From: JANOYJ01 sp963792485
GTDB lineage: Bacteria > Pseudomonadota > Alphaproteobacteria > Rhizobiales > Rhizobiaceae
DNA length: 64,000 nucleotides
NCBI GenBank assembly: GCA_963792485.1
Contig: CAWBWL010000013.1
Location: 186,001 to 250,000, forward strand
Direction: 5' to 3'
Shown: positions 35,429 to 44,088 of the stretch, one piece after another
Layout: each line of letters starts with the position of its first letter
How positions within the stretch are numbered: the stretch's first letter is position 1
The notes under the pieces: generated by a model
Told to the model about the DNA's origin: nothing
The model's database searches: none
Seen by the model: the letters and a program-made list of their open reading frames with translations, nothing else
Position numbers and translations under genes: made by a program

Positions 35429-37504
35429 ATGAACGATGACAAAACAATCATCATGGGCCGCCCGTTTCGCGTCGCCCCCGGCACGCGGCTCAATGGAATA
35501 TATGAGGTGGAGAGCCTTATCGGCACCGGCGGCATGTCGGAAATCTACAAGGGCCGCAATATCCAGACGCAGGATGACGTCGCGATCAAAGTCATCCTGC
35601 CGGAGTTTGCGCAGGACGAGCAGATGGTCTCGCTGTTCCGGCGCGAGGCGCTGACGCTGAACCGGCTGAGCAATGAAGCCATCGTGCGCTATCACGTATT
35701 TTCGCATGATGCTGCGGCCAATCTGCTTTACCTTGCCATGGAATTTGTTGACGGGCCGACGCTACGCGACAGCATGAAACAGCGGCCGTTGTCGCAGCAG
35801 GAAGCGTGCCTGTTGATTTCCAAAATTGCCACAGGCATGCAGGTCGCCCATGCCGAAGGCGTCGTCCACCGGGATCTGTCCACCGACAACATCATCCTTG
35901 CCGGAAACAGCGTCAGCAAGCCGAAAGTCATCGATTTTGGAATTGCCCGCTCAAGCGAGATCAACGACAGCACATTGATTGCCAGCGGATTTGCGGGAAA
36001 GTACAATTTCGTTTCGCCCGAACAGCTCGGCCTTTATGGCGGCAAAGTTCGGGAAACGAGCGATATCTACAGCCTTGGTCTGGTGTTTGCAGCTGCGCTC
36101 CTCGGCCGGCCTCTCGACATGGCAGGCTCGCACGCGGATGTGGTCATGAAGCGTCAAAGCGTGCCTGACCTGTCGATGATCAATCCAGGCGTCCGGCCGC
36201 TGATTGAGAGCATGTTGCAGCCCAGGCCCGCCATGCGCCCGCAAAGCATGGGCGACATTGTCGAGGCGCTGGAAAAATGGCTGCCGGCCCGCGGCGAGCA
36301 GACCCTGCGCGGCACCCGCCCGGTCCGTGCAAAGCCGGTTGCGTTGGCCGGAACGCCAATTGAAACTCCTGAAAAGAAGAGCTGGAGCGGCGCGCTTGTT
36401 TTCTTGCTCTTGGCCGCGAGCGCGGCGGGGGGCTGGTATGGACTGACGCAGACGGCGCAAGGCCAAAAGATTGCTGCAACGCTTGGGGAGAAAGTTGCGG
36501 GGCTTTCGGCCAAACCACCAGCCGCTGGCGCGGCGCCGCCGCAAGCGCCGGTAAACCCGGCTACCGGAAAGTCCGAGCTGAAGGCAGGAGACCCCGGCAC
36601 GGCGCCAGTTGCTGAAAGAGTTGCGCCCGAACCACCCGCCGAAGCGGCCCCGCAGGTGGATACCAAAAGCGCAGAAGTGGCCACAGAGCAAGCGCCAGCG
36701 GCCAGTGCTGAGCCAAGTGTCATCGAAGCGCCCGCATCCGAACCTCCAGCCGGGGACGTCGCAGCGCCGGAGGCAGGCGGAACCCCTGCGGTTGAAACGC
36801 CGCCTCCCGCTGATGAGCAAAGCGAAGTTGCGATGAAAGCTGAGCCCGCCGCACCTTCAGAGGCACCGGAAACTGAAGCGGCCAGTGAGCCGCCGAAACC
36901 GCCGGAAAAGCTCACCCCTTCCGACTGGGTTGCGCAATATGACGGCGGGCCGTGCTTTCATGTGGTTGGCGATAATCCGCAGGGCGGCAAAATGAGCATT
37001 GAGGGTTTCGGCGACCGGGTCGAGCCGTTCGAGAGGCTCGACAAATCATTTCAATCCGCGTTTGGCATTGAACCGCAAATCCGTCTGCGTGCGATTACGA
37101 AGAAACAATGCCCGGTCGTTGATTTTGCTCATATGTCGAAATCGCAAATGGCCTTTGCCCTCAAATCCGATCTTTTGAAAGCAGGCGAGCCGGTCGAGGC
37201 ATCGCTCACCCGCGTCACTGCGGAAAACGTTGGAGTCTTTGTCGTCACGCCGGACGGAATCATCGTCAATGTGACATCGATGAGCAGCCGGTATGAGGAT
37301 GAGATCACGATCCAAATTCCAAACGAAGCCCTCGCATCCAAGGCTGGCGGTGAGTACCTGCTCCTGGCTGTTGCGTCCGACAAGCTGCTCGCGTCGCTGG
37401 ACGTGAAAAGCGCACGCGATGCAGCTGCTTTCCTGGAAAGTCTGCGTCAGGAGGGACAAGGCAGCACGGTCATGAGCGCGGTCAAATACCTGCGCAAAAA
37501 GTGA
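35429..37504 (+). CDS. ppkA: Membrane Ser/Thr protein kinase (PpkA type)
   Basis: About 691 residues. A Hanks-type kinase domain (residues ~25-290) has the glycine loop IGTGGMSEIY, Lys54 in AIKV, HRDLSTDN (Asp149) and DFGIA (169-173), all intact. Pro/Ala linkers flank one transmembrane helix (about 320-340, ALVFLLLAASAAGGWYGLT). A periplasmic C-domain (about 510-690) contains GGPCFHVVGDNPQGGKMS and GEYLLLAVASDKLLASLD. The C-domain shows no VWA, unlike enterobacterial PpkA, so it probably senses an envelope signal by another route. Together with PppA and the two TagH proteins it completes a threonine phosphorylation switch for T6SS. Confidence 0.9.
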   Translation: MNDDKTIIMGRPFRVAPGTRLNGIYEVESLIGTGGMSEIYKGRNIQTQDDVAIKVILPEFAQDEQMVSLFRREALTLNRLSNEAIVRYHVFSHDAAANLLYLAMEFVDGPTLRDSMKQRPLSQQEACLLISKIATGMQVAHAEGVVHRDLSTDNIILAGNSVSKPKVIDFGIARSSEINDSTLIASGFAGKYNFVSPEQLGLYGGKVRETSDIYSLGLVFAAALLGRPLDMAGSHADVVMKRQSVPDLSMINPGVRPLIESMLQPRPAMRPQSMGDIVEALEKWLPARGEQTLRGTRPVRAKPVALAGTPIETPEKKSWSGALVFLLLAASAAGGWYGLTQTAQGQKIAATLGEKVAGLSAKPPAAGAAPPQAPVNPATGKSELKAGDPGTAPVAERVAPEPPAEAAPQVDTKSAEVATEQAPAASAEPSVIEAPASEPPAGDVAAPEAGGTPAVETPPPADEQSEVAMKAEPAAPSEAPETEAASEPPKPPEKLTPSDWVAQYDGGPCFHVVGDNPQGGKMSIEGFGDRVEPFERLDKSFQSAFGIEPQIRLRAITKKQCPVVDFAHMSKSQMAFALKSDLLKAGEPVEASLTRVTAENVGVFVVTPDGIIVNVTSMSSRYEDEITIQIPNEALASKAGGEYLLLAVASDKLLASLDVKSARDAAAFLESLRQEGQGSTVMSAVKYLRKK

Positions 37505-37524
37505 TAATTGGCTGGCTCTGAGCT

Positions 37525-38262
37525 CTACGCGCCTGCCCGCCCCGTGCCCTGCGGCGCAAGCACTGGCACAAACACGCGGCGTGAAATCTTCTTCGACACC
37601 GGCACGCCCTGATACAGCCGCTTCTGCGCTTCCATGATGATCACGCCGGCAAACGGCATGAACAGCTTTCGTCCCATCCGCTCGAGCCATGATGCCGGGC
37701 GCATCAGGGCGCGGGTTTTGACCGGCGGAAACAACAGCGCTTCACTCGATGCGCCCAGCGTGAAATTTGCCTCGCGCAGCAAGCGCCCCAGCTGTCCGCG
37801 CGAATAGGGCCGCCCCGTGCCGAACGGCGTATGCTCAAAGCGCGCCCACAGCCCGCGCCGGTTGGGGGCGACGATCACAAGCCTGCCGCCCGGAGCCAAA
37901 ACCCGCCACGCCTCTTTCAGCGTTTCGCGCGGGTCCTCCGCATGTTCGAGAGCATGCACCATCAGGATGCGGTCTATGGCCGAGTCCGGCAATGGCAAAT
38001 CTTCGTCGAATACCAGCGCTGAGAGCGATGCCTCGCCCGCCGGCCAGTTCACTGCGCCCATTCCCGCCGGCATGAAGGCGAAGGTGCGCTCCGTGTCAGC
38101 GCGAAACCGGTCGAGCCATGGCAGAACATAGCCAAGTCCCACCAACCGCTCCTGCGGCAGTTTCGCCCAAAGCGGTGTCAGCGCCATGCCGATAGACCGC
38201 TCGGCCAGATGACCCAGGGTCGAAGCATAGAATTCGCGCAGTTCGACAATATCGGCATGCAT
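37525..38262 (-). CDS. SAM-dependent class I methyltransferase
   Basis: A 245-residue protein with a Rossmann methyltransferase core of the Methyltransf_11 type: acidic loop ALVFDEDLPLPDSAIDRILM, then VHALEHAEDPRETLKEAWRV and the LAPGGRLVIVAPNRRGLWA motif. The canonical glycine-rich motif I is poorly conserved, as in the family found beside glyoxalase II in Hyphomicrobiales. The substrate is unknown. It is divergent from gloB and converges with the kinase gene. The C-terminal FAGVIIMEAQKRLYQG may contact a membrane or partner. Confidence 0.82.
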   Translation of the reverse strand: MHADIVELREFYASTLGHLAERSIGMALTPLWAKLPQERLVGLGYVLPWLDRFRADTERTFAFMPAGMGAVNWPAGEASLSALVFDEDLPLPDSAIDRILMVHALEHAEDPRETLKEAWRVLAPGGRLVIVAPNRRGLWARFEHTPFGTGRPYSRGQLGRLLREANFTLGASSEALLFPPVKTRALMRPASWLERMGRKLFMPFAGVIIMEAQKRLYQGVPVSKKISRRVFVPVLAPQGTGRAGA

Positions 38263-38354
38263 GGCTTTCTAGGTAACATGCGCAAAAGGATGTGCAAGGC
38301 GGGCATGGCCTGCTAGAAGCAAAACAGCTGATCTTGAGATGGAAAGAACCGCAC

Positions 38355-39122
38355 ATGTCCCTTGAAGTCCTCCAGTTTCCCTGCCGCAGCGATAATTTTG
38401 GCGTGCTGCTGCACGATGCGGCGTCCGGCAAGACGGCGGCGATCGATGCGCCGGAAACAGAACCAATTCTGCAAGCTCTGAGCGAAAAGAACTGGACTCT
38501 GAGCGAGCTGTTGATCACGCATTGGCATCCCGACCATGTCGAAGGCAATGTGCCGCTCAAGGAGCGGTTCAACTGCAAGATCACCGGCCCGAAAAACGAA
38601 GCGGCGAAGATCCCCGCAATTGATGCGACTGTCTCTGGAGGCGACGTCATTGAATTTGCCGGGCACCGGGTCGAAGTGATCGACTGCCCCGGCCATACGC
38701 TCGGCGGCATCTCTTATTATTTGCCGCAGGAAAAGCTGCTGTTTTCCGCAGACACGCTGTTTGCCCTGGGATGCGGGCGGCTTCTGGAGGGCACGCCGCA
38801 CGACATGTGGGCTTCACTCTCAAAACTGATGGCGCTGCCGGATGACACCACCGTCTATTGCGGTCATGAGTACACTTTATCTAACGCCAATTTTGCTTTG
38901 ACCGTCGATCCCGGCAATGGCGAGCTTGTGACCCGCGCTGAGAAGATCAAGGCGCAGCGGGAGCGCGGCGAGGCAACGCTACCGACAAATATGGGACTGG
39001 AAAAGCGCACAAACCCCTTCCTGCGCCCGCACGACCCGGCCATCCGCAAGCTGCTGAACATGGAGAGCGCGCCCGACGCCGACGTTTTCGCAGAGATCAG
39101 GCGGCGCAAGGACGTGTTTTGA
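38355..39122 (+). CDS. gloB: Hydroxyacylglutathione hydrolase (glyoxalase II)
   Basis: A 255-residue enzyme that hydrolyses S-D-lactoylglutathione to lactate and glutathione in methylglyoxal detoxification. Metallo-beta-lactamase fold with the binuclear metal site THWHPDH, the CPGHTLG histidine, the FSADTLF aspartate and YCGHEYT histidine. The HAGH C-terminal domain ends in RRRKDVF, with the glutathione-binding NPFLR motif. ATG 38355 chosen; an in-frame start 63 nt upstream is not supported. Its stop overlaps the start of the DUF985 gene (TGATG). Confidence 0.93.
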   Translation: MSLEVLQFPCRSDNFGVLLHDAASGKTAAIDAPETEPILQALSEKNWTLSELLITHWHPDHVEGNVPLKERFNCKITGPKNEAAKIPAIDATVSGGDVIEFAGHRVEVIDCPGHTLGGISYYLPQEKLLFSADTLFALGCGRLLEGTPHDMWASLSKLMALPDDTTVYCGHEYTLSNANFALTVDPGNGELVTRAEKIKAQRERGEATLPTNMGLEKRTNPFLRPHDPAIRKLLNMESAPDADVFAEIRRRKDVF

Positions 39123-39565
39123 TGAATGCGCGGAGCATTATTGAAACGCTTGGAATGTCGCCGCATCCCGAAGGCGGATGGTACGCGGAAACCTTCCGGG
39201 ATGCGCCCGATGGCAGCCGCGGACATTCAACGGCGATCTATTATCTGCTGGAAGCCGGTCAGCGCTCGCATTGGCACCGGGTGACGGACGCCGCCGAGGG
39301 CTGGCATTTCTACGCGGGGAGCGCGCTCGAATTGTCGCTGTCGGCGGATGGCGTGCGTGCGCAAACGCAAATCCTTGGCACAGTCCTGGCCAAGGGCGAG
39401 CGGCCCCAGATCATGGTGCCGGCCAATCATTGGCAGTCGGCCCGCAGCCTCGGCGCATGGACGCTTGTTGGCTGCACCGTTGCGCCGGGCTTTCAGTTTT
39501 CGTCGTTTGAAATGGCGCCCGCGGATTGGCGGCCCGGCGCTACAGCGTCACACCCAGCACTATGA
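39122..39565 (+). CDS. Cupin DUF985 protein
   Basis: A 147-residue cupin-fold protein. The N-terminus LGMSPHPEGGWYAETFRD and the following STAIYYLLEAGQRSHWHRVT core match DUF985 (Cupin_5). GWHFYAGSALELSLS and LVGCTVAPGFQFSSFEMA complete the barrel. Members are small sugar-binding-like or metal-binding proteins without confirmed function. It is coupled to gloB by TGATG overlap. Its last 26 nt overlap the end of the convergent YhhN gene. Confidence 0.88.
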   Translation: MNARSIIETLGMSPHPEGGWYAETFRDAPDGSRGHSTAIYYLLEAGQRSHWHRVTDAAEGWHFYAGSALELSLSADGVRAQTQILGTVLAKGERPQIMVPANHWQSARSLGAWTLVGCTVAPGFQFSSFEMAPADWRPGATASHPAL

Positions 39566-40211
39566 GGCTTTGGGCGAAGAAATAGGTCACCCAAATGGCC
39601 GGGCTTATCACTGGATGCTGATTGACCTTGGTGTCCATCAGGAAGTGCTCATGGGCGATCAGCGTATCTGAGAGATAAAACAATGCCACCCCGGCAAGCA
39701 CCATCGGCGGCGCATAGGCGAGCGCAAACAGCGCCATAACGGTGATGACAACCGCATAAGCCATGATCAGCGCTCCGAGTTCTTGCGGCAGTTTCTGCCA
39801 CAAAATGCGGGCGAGATAGATCGAATGCACGACCGCCACGCCGGCCAATGCGATTCGCCATGGTTCGGCGAGCCACAGCATGGGCTCGGCTGAATACTGG
39901 CTCAGAAAGTAGATGACGAGCGCCACCTGCGCCATCAGGAAGCTGGAAAGCCCCGCCTGAAAACTCATCTCGCCATCCATCGCCAGCAGAAAATCGCCGG
40001 TGCAAGCCAGAAACAGCGCGGCGAGCAAGGCAAGAGGCGCGCCTTGCGTCAATGCAATGCCTGCCAGGAGGGCGATGCTCAGCGTCTTGACGATGGCCCG
40101 TTTCAGTGAGGCAGGCTGGCGCAGTGCAATCAAATAGAGGACCGCCGCAGCCGCTGAAAACATCAGCAGGCCGTTTGGCAGCGCCTCAATCCCGCCCGGA
40201 AATGGCAGCAC
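39540..40211 (-). CDS. YhhN family membrane protein (lysoplasmalogenase-like)
   Basis: A 223-residue integral membrane protein with about eight helices (LFMFSAAAAVLYLIALRQ, LACTGDFLLAMDGEMSFQAG, VALFYLSDTLIAHEHF). The GDFLLA and SDTLIA aspartate motifs are typical of the YhhN/TMEM86 family; animal TMEM86B cleaves the vinyl ether of lysoplasmalogens, while bacterial members are uncharacterised. Its start overlaps the end of the DMT transporter by 26 nt, suggesting translational coupling. Confidence 0.85.
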   Translation of the reverse strand: MLPFPGGIEALPNGLLMFSAAAAVLYLIALRQPASLKRAIVKTLSIALLAGIALTQGAPLALLAALFLACTGDFLLAMDGEMSFQAGLSSFLMAQVALVIYFLSQYSAEPMLWLAEPWRIALAGVAVVHSIYLARILWQKLPQELGALIMAYAVVITVMALFALAYAPPMVLAGVALFYLSDTLIAHEHFLMDTKVNQHPVISPAIWVTYFFAQSLIVLGVTL

Positions 40212-41107
40212 CCGCGTTCCTCTTCTCCCCGGCTGTTGTTTTGCCGGACCCGAGAATCATGTCCTTTGCGGCCAATACCGCACCGAAGGTTATCAAAAGA
40301 CAAGCCGCGATTGTATAATTTGAGATATCGGCGCGCCCAGCGGCAATCAGAACAAGAGTGGACAGGAGCGGCGAGGCATAACTTGCCGCGCCCAGCACCT
40401 GAATATCGCCATGCTTGACGCCGTAATCCCACGCCATGAACGCGGCGCCCAGCGGCACAAGGCCGAGCAGAATGACGGCCATCCATTCACTGGCGGCCTG
40501 TGGCCAAACGGTTTCCTCGAAGATCAGATGTGCGGCAAGTCCGAGCAGCGCGGTCATGAGGCAAAATCCGGTCACCGTATCCGTCGGCACAGCGGCATTG
40601 CGGCGCGAGAGCAGGGAATAACTTGACCAGATGAGCGCGCACAGCCCGGCCATTGCATATCCAAAGGCGTATTTCGCCTCGAAATTCACCGCGCCGCCTT
40701 TGGTGACAATCAGCGCCGCGCCGGAAAGTCCGAGCAGCGCGCCTGCGACATGGTGCCATTTCAGGCTGCTCGCCCGGCATCAGTGCTGAGCCGAGCACAA
40801 TGAACAGCGGCCACAGATAGGCTATCAAGCTGGCATCAATCGCCGGGGCGTTGTCGAGCGCAGTGAAGTAGGCAAAATGGTAGCCCGCCAACCCGCCGAC
40901 ACCGGTCAGCCAGACCGGAAAGGGCTGGCGCAAGGCTGCGCGGCGCTCAGGCTGCGCGATCATGGCAACAAGGCCCGGAACAGCGCCGATGGCAAAAGTC
41001 AGCGCCAGCAATTGAAGCGGCGGCACATTGCCGGTCATATCCGTGAGCAGCGCCAACAGCGCCCACGCCGCAACTGCGATAAAGCCTACAAGTGTCGCCC
41101 TGTTCAT
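40186..41107 (-). CDS. DMT (EamA) transporter, one frameshift
   Basis: A ~306-residue exporter of the drug/metabolite superfamily with ten helices. The N-half (MNRATLVGFIAVAAWALLAL, FAYFTALDNAPAIDASLIAY) is in one frame and the C-half (ALIWSSYSLLSRRNAAVPTD, ASYASPLLSTLVLIAAGRA) in another, with the shift near 40772. Removing one base joins them. The aromatic amino-acid exporter group (YddG-like) fits best, but substrate assignment is inference. It overlaps the YhhN gene start. Confidence 0.85.
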
Positions 41108-41130
41108 CGATGCCCCCGGCGCAAAGCGCC

Positions 41131-41904
41131 CTAATTCACCGCCTCAAAGCGCACCGCATCCACGGACACCGTCCCCACTGTTGTGCCCACGCGCGCGGCG
41201 ATCGGCGCGTAAAGCCCTGTATCGCCAACGGGCGCGAAGATGATGCGGATTTTCTTGTTTTTCCGCAGGAATTCCAGCTGCTTCTTGCCCTTCTGGTAGC
41301 CGGACACGGGAACAAACCGCACTGCGCACTCGGCGACGGGACCTGAATAGCCTTTGGTCTTGTATGTGCTCTCGCGCGCAAGCGACATCACAAAGTCGGC
41401 GCGCGTCTGCCCGTCAAAGACGCGGGAGGTGCGGTTGCAAACTTCCGAAAGGCTTGCCGCACGCACCATCATTCCGGTCAACGGATCGGTGACGGCCTTC
41501 AAATCCGCAGGCTGCAAATCGATCCATTCGCCCTTCTTAGTCACCGGCGGAACATTGGCGGTCGAGACCACCGAGCCGCTGGAAAAGCCGATATTGGTCG
41601 ATTTGTTGCGCTTGCCGGACACATAGTTCAGCGCGTAGCTGTTTGCCCGCGTGCCTTTGGCGCCGATTGTGCCCGCGACAGCGACCGTGCCCTTGGTGTC
41701 ATCAAACAAGGCGCCGACGCCGGCACTGTTGACTGCCCCGTTTATGGAAAAGCTTGATTTATCGACGGTCGTTGTAAACCGGGTGCGCGCCAGCGGCAGA
41801 CCGTAAAGCGAAATTGAAAACTCGCTCTTGAACGTGCTGGCGGAATGGGAAGGGGAGGCTGCGGCAATGAGGATTGCGGCGGCAAATGCACTTTTGAGTC
41901 TCAA
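41131..41904 (-). CDS. Secreted DUF3108 protein
   Basis: About 257 residues. The signal peptide (MRLKSAFAAAILIAAASPSHSA) is clean when translation starts at TTG 41904, which has GAAGGA 7 nt upstream; the open frame continues to 41991 but lacks this context. The mature protein is DUF3108 (FSISLYGLPLARTRFTTTVD, GKRNKSTNIGFS, PLTGMMVRAAS, CNRTSRVFDG), an outer-membrane or periplasmic beta-rich family of unknown function. In Hyphomicrobiales it commonly sits just upstream of rpmB, divergent, as here. Confidence 0.85.
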   Translation of the reverse strand: MRLKSAFAAAILIAAASPSHSASTFKSEFSISLYGLPLARTRFTTTVDKSSFSINGAVNSAGVGALFDDTKGTVAVAGTIGAKGTRANSYALNYVSGKRNKSTNIGFSSGSVVSTANVPPVTKKGEWIDLQPADLKAVTDPLTGMMVRAASLSEVCNRTSRVFDGQTRADFVMSLARESTYKTKGYSGPVAECAVRFVPVSGYQKGKKQLEFLRKNKKIRIIFAPVGDTGLYAPIAARVGTTVGTVSVDAVRFEAVN

Positions 41905-42118
41905 TTGAAAGTCCTTCGGTTTACCCTTCAGCGTCTCCTGTTTCAGGCAATTCCGGCGATTTTGCGCCGCTGCCAATATTGGGCGCTTCAACCGCTTCGG
42001 ACTTGACAGGCGGCCATGGCCTGACTAGAGAACCGCAACTTTCCACCGGGCCCCGCCCGGCGCAATGGCGTTCGGGTTCATTCCGGCCATGGGCGACAAG
42101 CAAACAAAGGTTCAAGCG

Positions 42119-42415
42119 ATGTCTCGCGTATGTGAATTGTCCGGCAAGGGCGTGCAGTATGGCCACAATGTCAGCCATGCCAACAACAAGACCAAGCGCC
42201 GGTTCCTGCCCAATCTCGTCAATGTGACGCTGATTTCCGAAGCGCTCGGCCAAAGCTACCGCTTCCGCATCTCCGCCAATGCCCTGCGCACGGTTGAGCA
42301 CCGCGGCGGCCTTGATGCATTTTTGGCCAAGGCGTCCGAGTTTGAGCTGTCGCAGCGCGCGCGCCTGTTGAAGCGCCAGATCAAGCAGAAATCCGCCGCC
42401 GCCGTCGCTGCGTAA
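42119..42415 (+). CDS. rpmB: 50S ribosomal protein L28
   Basis: A 98-residue ribosomal large-subunit protein. The sequence MSRVCELSGKGVQYGHNVSH, followed by NNKTKRRFLPNLVNV, is L28; the alphaproteobacterial form keeps a longer C-terminus (LSQRARLLKRQIKQKSAAAV). The typical zinc cysteines are absent (only CELSGK remains), as in many alphaproteobacteria. ATG 42119 gives the conserved start; an open frame begins earlier at 42065. A hairpin follows the stop. Confidence 0.95.
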   Translation: MSRVCELSGKGVQYGHNVSHANNKTKRRFLPNLVNVTLISEALGQSYRFRISANALRTVEHRGGLDAFLAKASEFELSQRARLLKRQIKQKSAAAVAA

Positions 42416-42424
42416 TAATCAATT

Positions 42425-42444
42425 GCGGCGGGCTTGCCCGCCGC
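42425..42444 (+). terminator. Hairpin after rpmB
   Basis: GCGGCGGG and CCCGCCGC form a perfect 8-bp stem around CTTG, 10 nt after the rpmB stop. The downstream sequence TCTGGTTCC has no clear T-run, so it is a partial terminator or transcript-stabilising stem. Confidence 0.55.
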
Positions 42445-42471
42445 TCTGGTTCCATCACCCAGGATAAAAAA

Positions 42472-43092
42472 ATGTCATCCTACAAAACATACCTGCCATT
42501 TGTGGCCGCCATGGCGCTTGTCGTCGTGGCTTCGAACATTTTGGTCCAATTCCCGTTCGACCATTTCGGCATGAAGGACCTTCTGACCTGGGGCGCGTTC
42601 ACCTATCCGATCGCCTTCCTCGTCAATGACCTCACCAACCGGCGTTATGGCAAACCTGCGGCGCGCCGCGTGGTCATTATCGGCTTCCTCATTGCCGTTG
42701 CGCTCTCGGTCTGGCTCGCCACACCGCGCATTGCCATCGCCTCCGGCACGGCGTTCCTCACCGGCCAGCTCCTCGACATTCAGGTTTTTGACCGCCTGCG
42801 CCGGAAAAGCTGGTGGAAGGCGCCTTTTATGGCGACACTATTCGGGTCTGTCCTTGATACCACGATCTTCTTCTCGCTCGCTTTTGCGGCGCAGTTCGCA
42901 TTCCTTGACACGATGATCGGCCGCGAAGACGGGTCACTTGCCTTCCCCGTGCCGTTCTTTGGCGGCGAGACATCGCTATGGATGGCGCTCGCCTTTGGTG
43001 ATTTGTGCGTGAAGATCCTGATGGGTGTGCTCGCGCTCATACCCTATGGCGCGTTGCTCAATGTGCTCAAGCCCGCGCCGGAATTGCGCTGA
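42472..43092 (+). CDS. Queuosine precursor transporter (VUT family)
   Basis: A 206-residue membrane protein with about six helices (YLPFVAAMALVVVASNILVQ, DLLTWGAFTYPIAFLVNDLT, FGDLCVKILMGVLALIPYGA). The family signature FTYPIAFLVNDLTNRRYGK is that of YhhQ/VUT-1, which imports queuine or preQ0/preQ1 for tRNA queuosine. AGGA precedes the ATG by 6 nt. No preQ1 riboswitch is seen in the 56 nt before it. Confidence 0.88.
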   Translation: MSSYKTYLPFVAAMALVVVASNILVQFPFDHFGMKDLLTWGAFTYPIAFLVNDLTNRRYGKPAARRVVIIGFLIAVALSVWLATPRIAIASGTAFLTGQLLDIQVFDRLRRKSWWKAPFMATLFGSVLDTTIFFSLAFAAQFAFLDTMIGREDGSLAFPVPFFGGETSLWMALAFGDLCVKILMGVLALIPYGALLNVLKPAPELR

Positions 43093-43095
43093 ACC

Positions 43096-44088
43096 TCAGT
43101 CCAGCTTGAACTCAAGCAGCAGATTGCGCTGCAGGATGGAGTGGTTGTCGTCGGACAGGAGCGTGACGCGCGTATCGCCTGCGGTGTCCTGCCACACGTC
43201 CAGCGCTTCCATATTGTCGATCTGATAGGCAAGATCCGCCTCCAGCAGAATCTCGCCATTCACCGTCGCCTCCGGCTCAATTGAGCCGCCTTTGATCAGC
43301 CGCAGGCGCATGCCGATGCCGTCGGCCATGTTGAAGCGCCGTTCCAGCAAAAGCAGATCGCCATTCGGCAGGAAGTCGCCATCGGTAATGTCATACTCGC
43401 CGTTGCGGGCGACAAAAAATACGCCCTTTTCCTTCCCTTCAAGCACTGCGGCGAATATGTTTCCGGCCTTGTCGAGGCTCTTTTCCGTGACGGCTATGCG
43501 CGCCGTACCAAGCGGGCCGCTCTCAGGCGAGGTGGCCAATGTTTCAAATCCCTTGTTCCGCCGCAGTTCGTTTGCGGGAATGGGAAGCGTCTCCTCGCGG
43601 AGCTTGACAGTCAGCGTTGCCGGGTCGAGTTTGCCGGTCGAAATGCGGTGATCGCGCTCGAATGTAACCGTGATCTCATCGCCCCAGACGGCGAGGCCTT
43701 CCGCGTCAGCCTGCCATTTCTTGCGAAACCCCTCGCCTTCGTCATTCCTCACCGGGTTCATCCGGAAGCTGGAAACGCCAACTGGCCGGCCAGCCTCATC
43801 GCGCTCCACAGCGCCGGCATACCAGAATCCGGTGTCGGAAACGCCGATGAACTGTGCACCCCCGTCCAGAAAGCGGAAAGCCGACAGCGCGCCGAAATTG
43901 CGCTCGCTTGCCGTCATTTCGAGGCCGCCCATAAAGGTCAGCCTGCCAAATTGCGCGTCCGGTGACCCGATCTTGAACTGTGTGATCGGGGAAGCCTTGA
44001 CGTCAATTTGCTGCAGCCCGAGGTCTTGAGACTGCGCGGCAGCCGTGCAGGCCAGCAAGATGGAAACCGCAAGAAATGATGGGCGCAT
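43096..44088 (-). CDS. Phytase-like esterase (esterase-like activity of phytase family)
   Basis: A 330-residue exported protein. The signal peptide is MRPSFLAVSILLACTAAAQS. The remainder is a beta-propeller-like domain of the phytase-esterase family: FGGLEMT-type start (MGGLEMTASERNFGALSAF), FIGVSDTGFWYAG, DAEGLAVWGDEITVTFERDH, KGFETLATSPESG, and LLLERRFNMADGIGMRLR. The substrate is unknown. It follows cobT with no gap on the same strand, as is conserved in this order. Confidence 0.85.
   Translation of the reverse strand: MRPSFLAVSILLACTAAAQSQDLGLQQIDVKASPITQFKIGSPDAQFGRLTFMGGLEMTASERNFGALSAFRFLDGGAQFIGVSDTGFWYAGAVERDEAGRPVGVSSFRMNPVRNDEGEGFRKKWQADAEGLAVWGDEITVTFERDHRISTGKLDPATLTVKLREETLPIPANELRRNKGFETLATSPESGPLGTARIAVTEKSLDKAGNIFAAVLEGKEKGVFFVARNGEYDITDGDFLPNGDLLLLERRFNMADGIGMRLRLIKGGSIEPEATVNGEILLEADLAYQIDNMEALDVWQDTAGDTRVTLLSDDNHSILQRNLLLEFKLD

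Noticed and set aside
14014..37504. A genomic island inserted at tRNA-Glu
   Set aside because: No integrase, no repeated tRNA 3' end and no obvious composition change were seen; the autotransporter and T6SS genes simply follow the tRNA.
42416..42471. A preQ1 riboswitch before the queuosine precursor transporter
   Set aside because: The 56-nt leader only contains the rpmB hairpin and lacks the preQ1 aptamer pattern.
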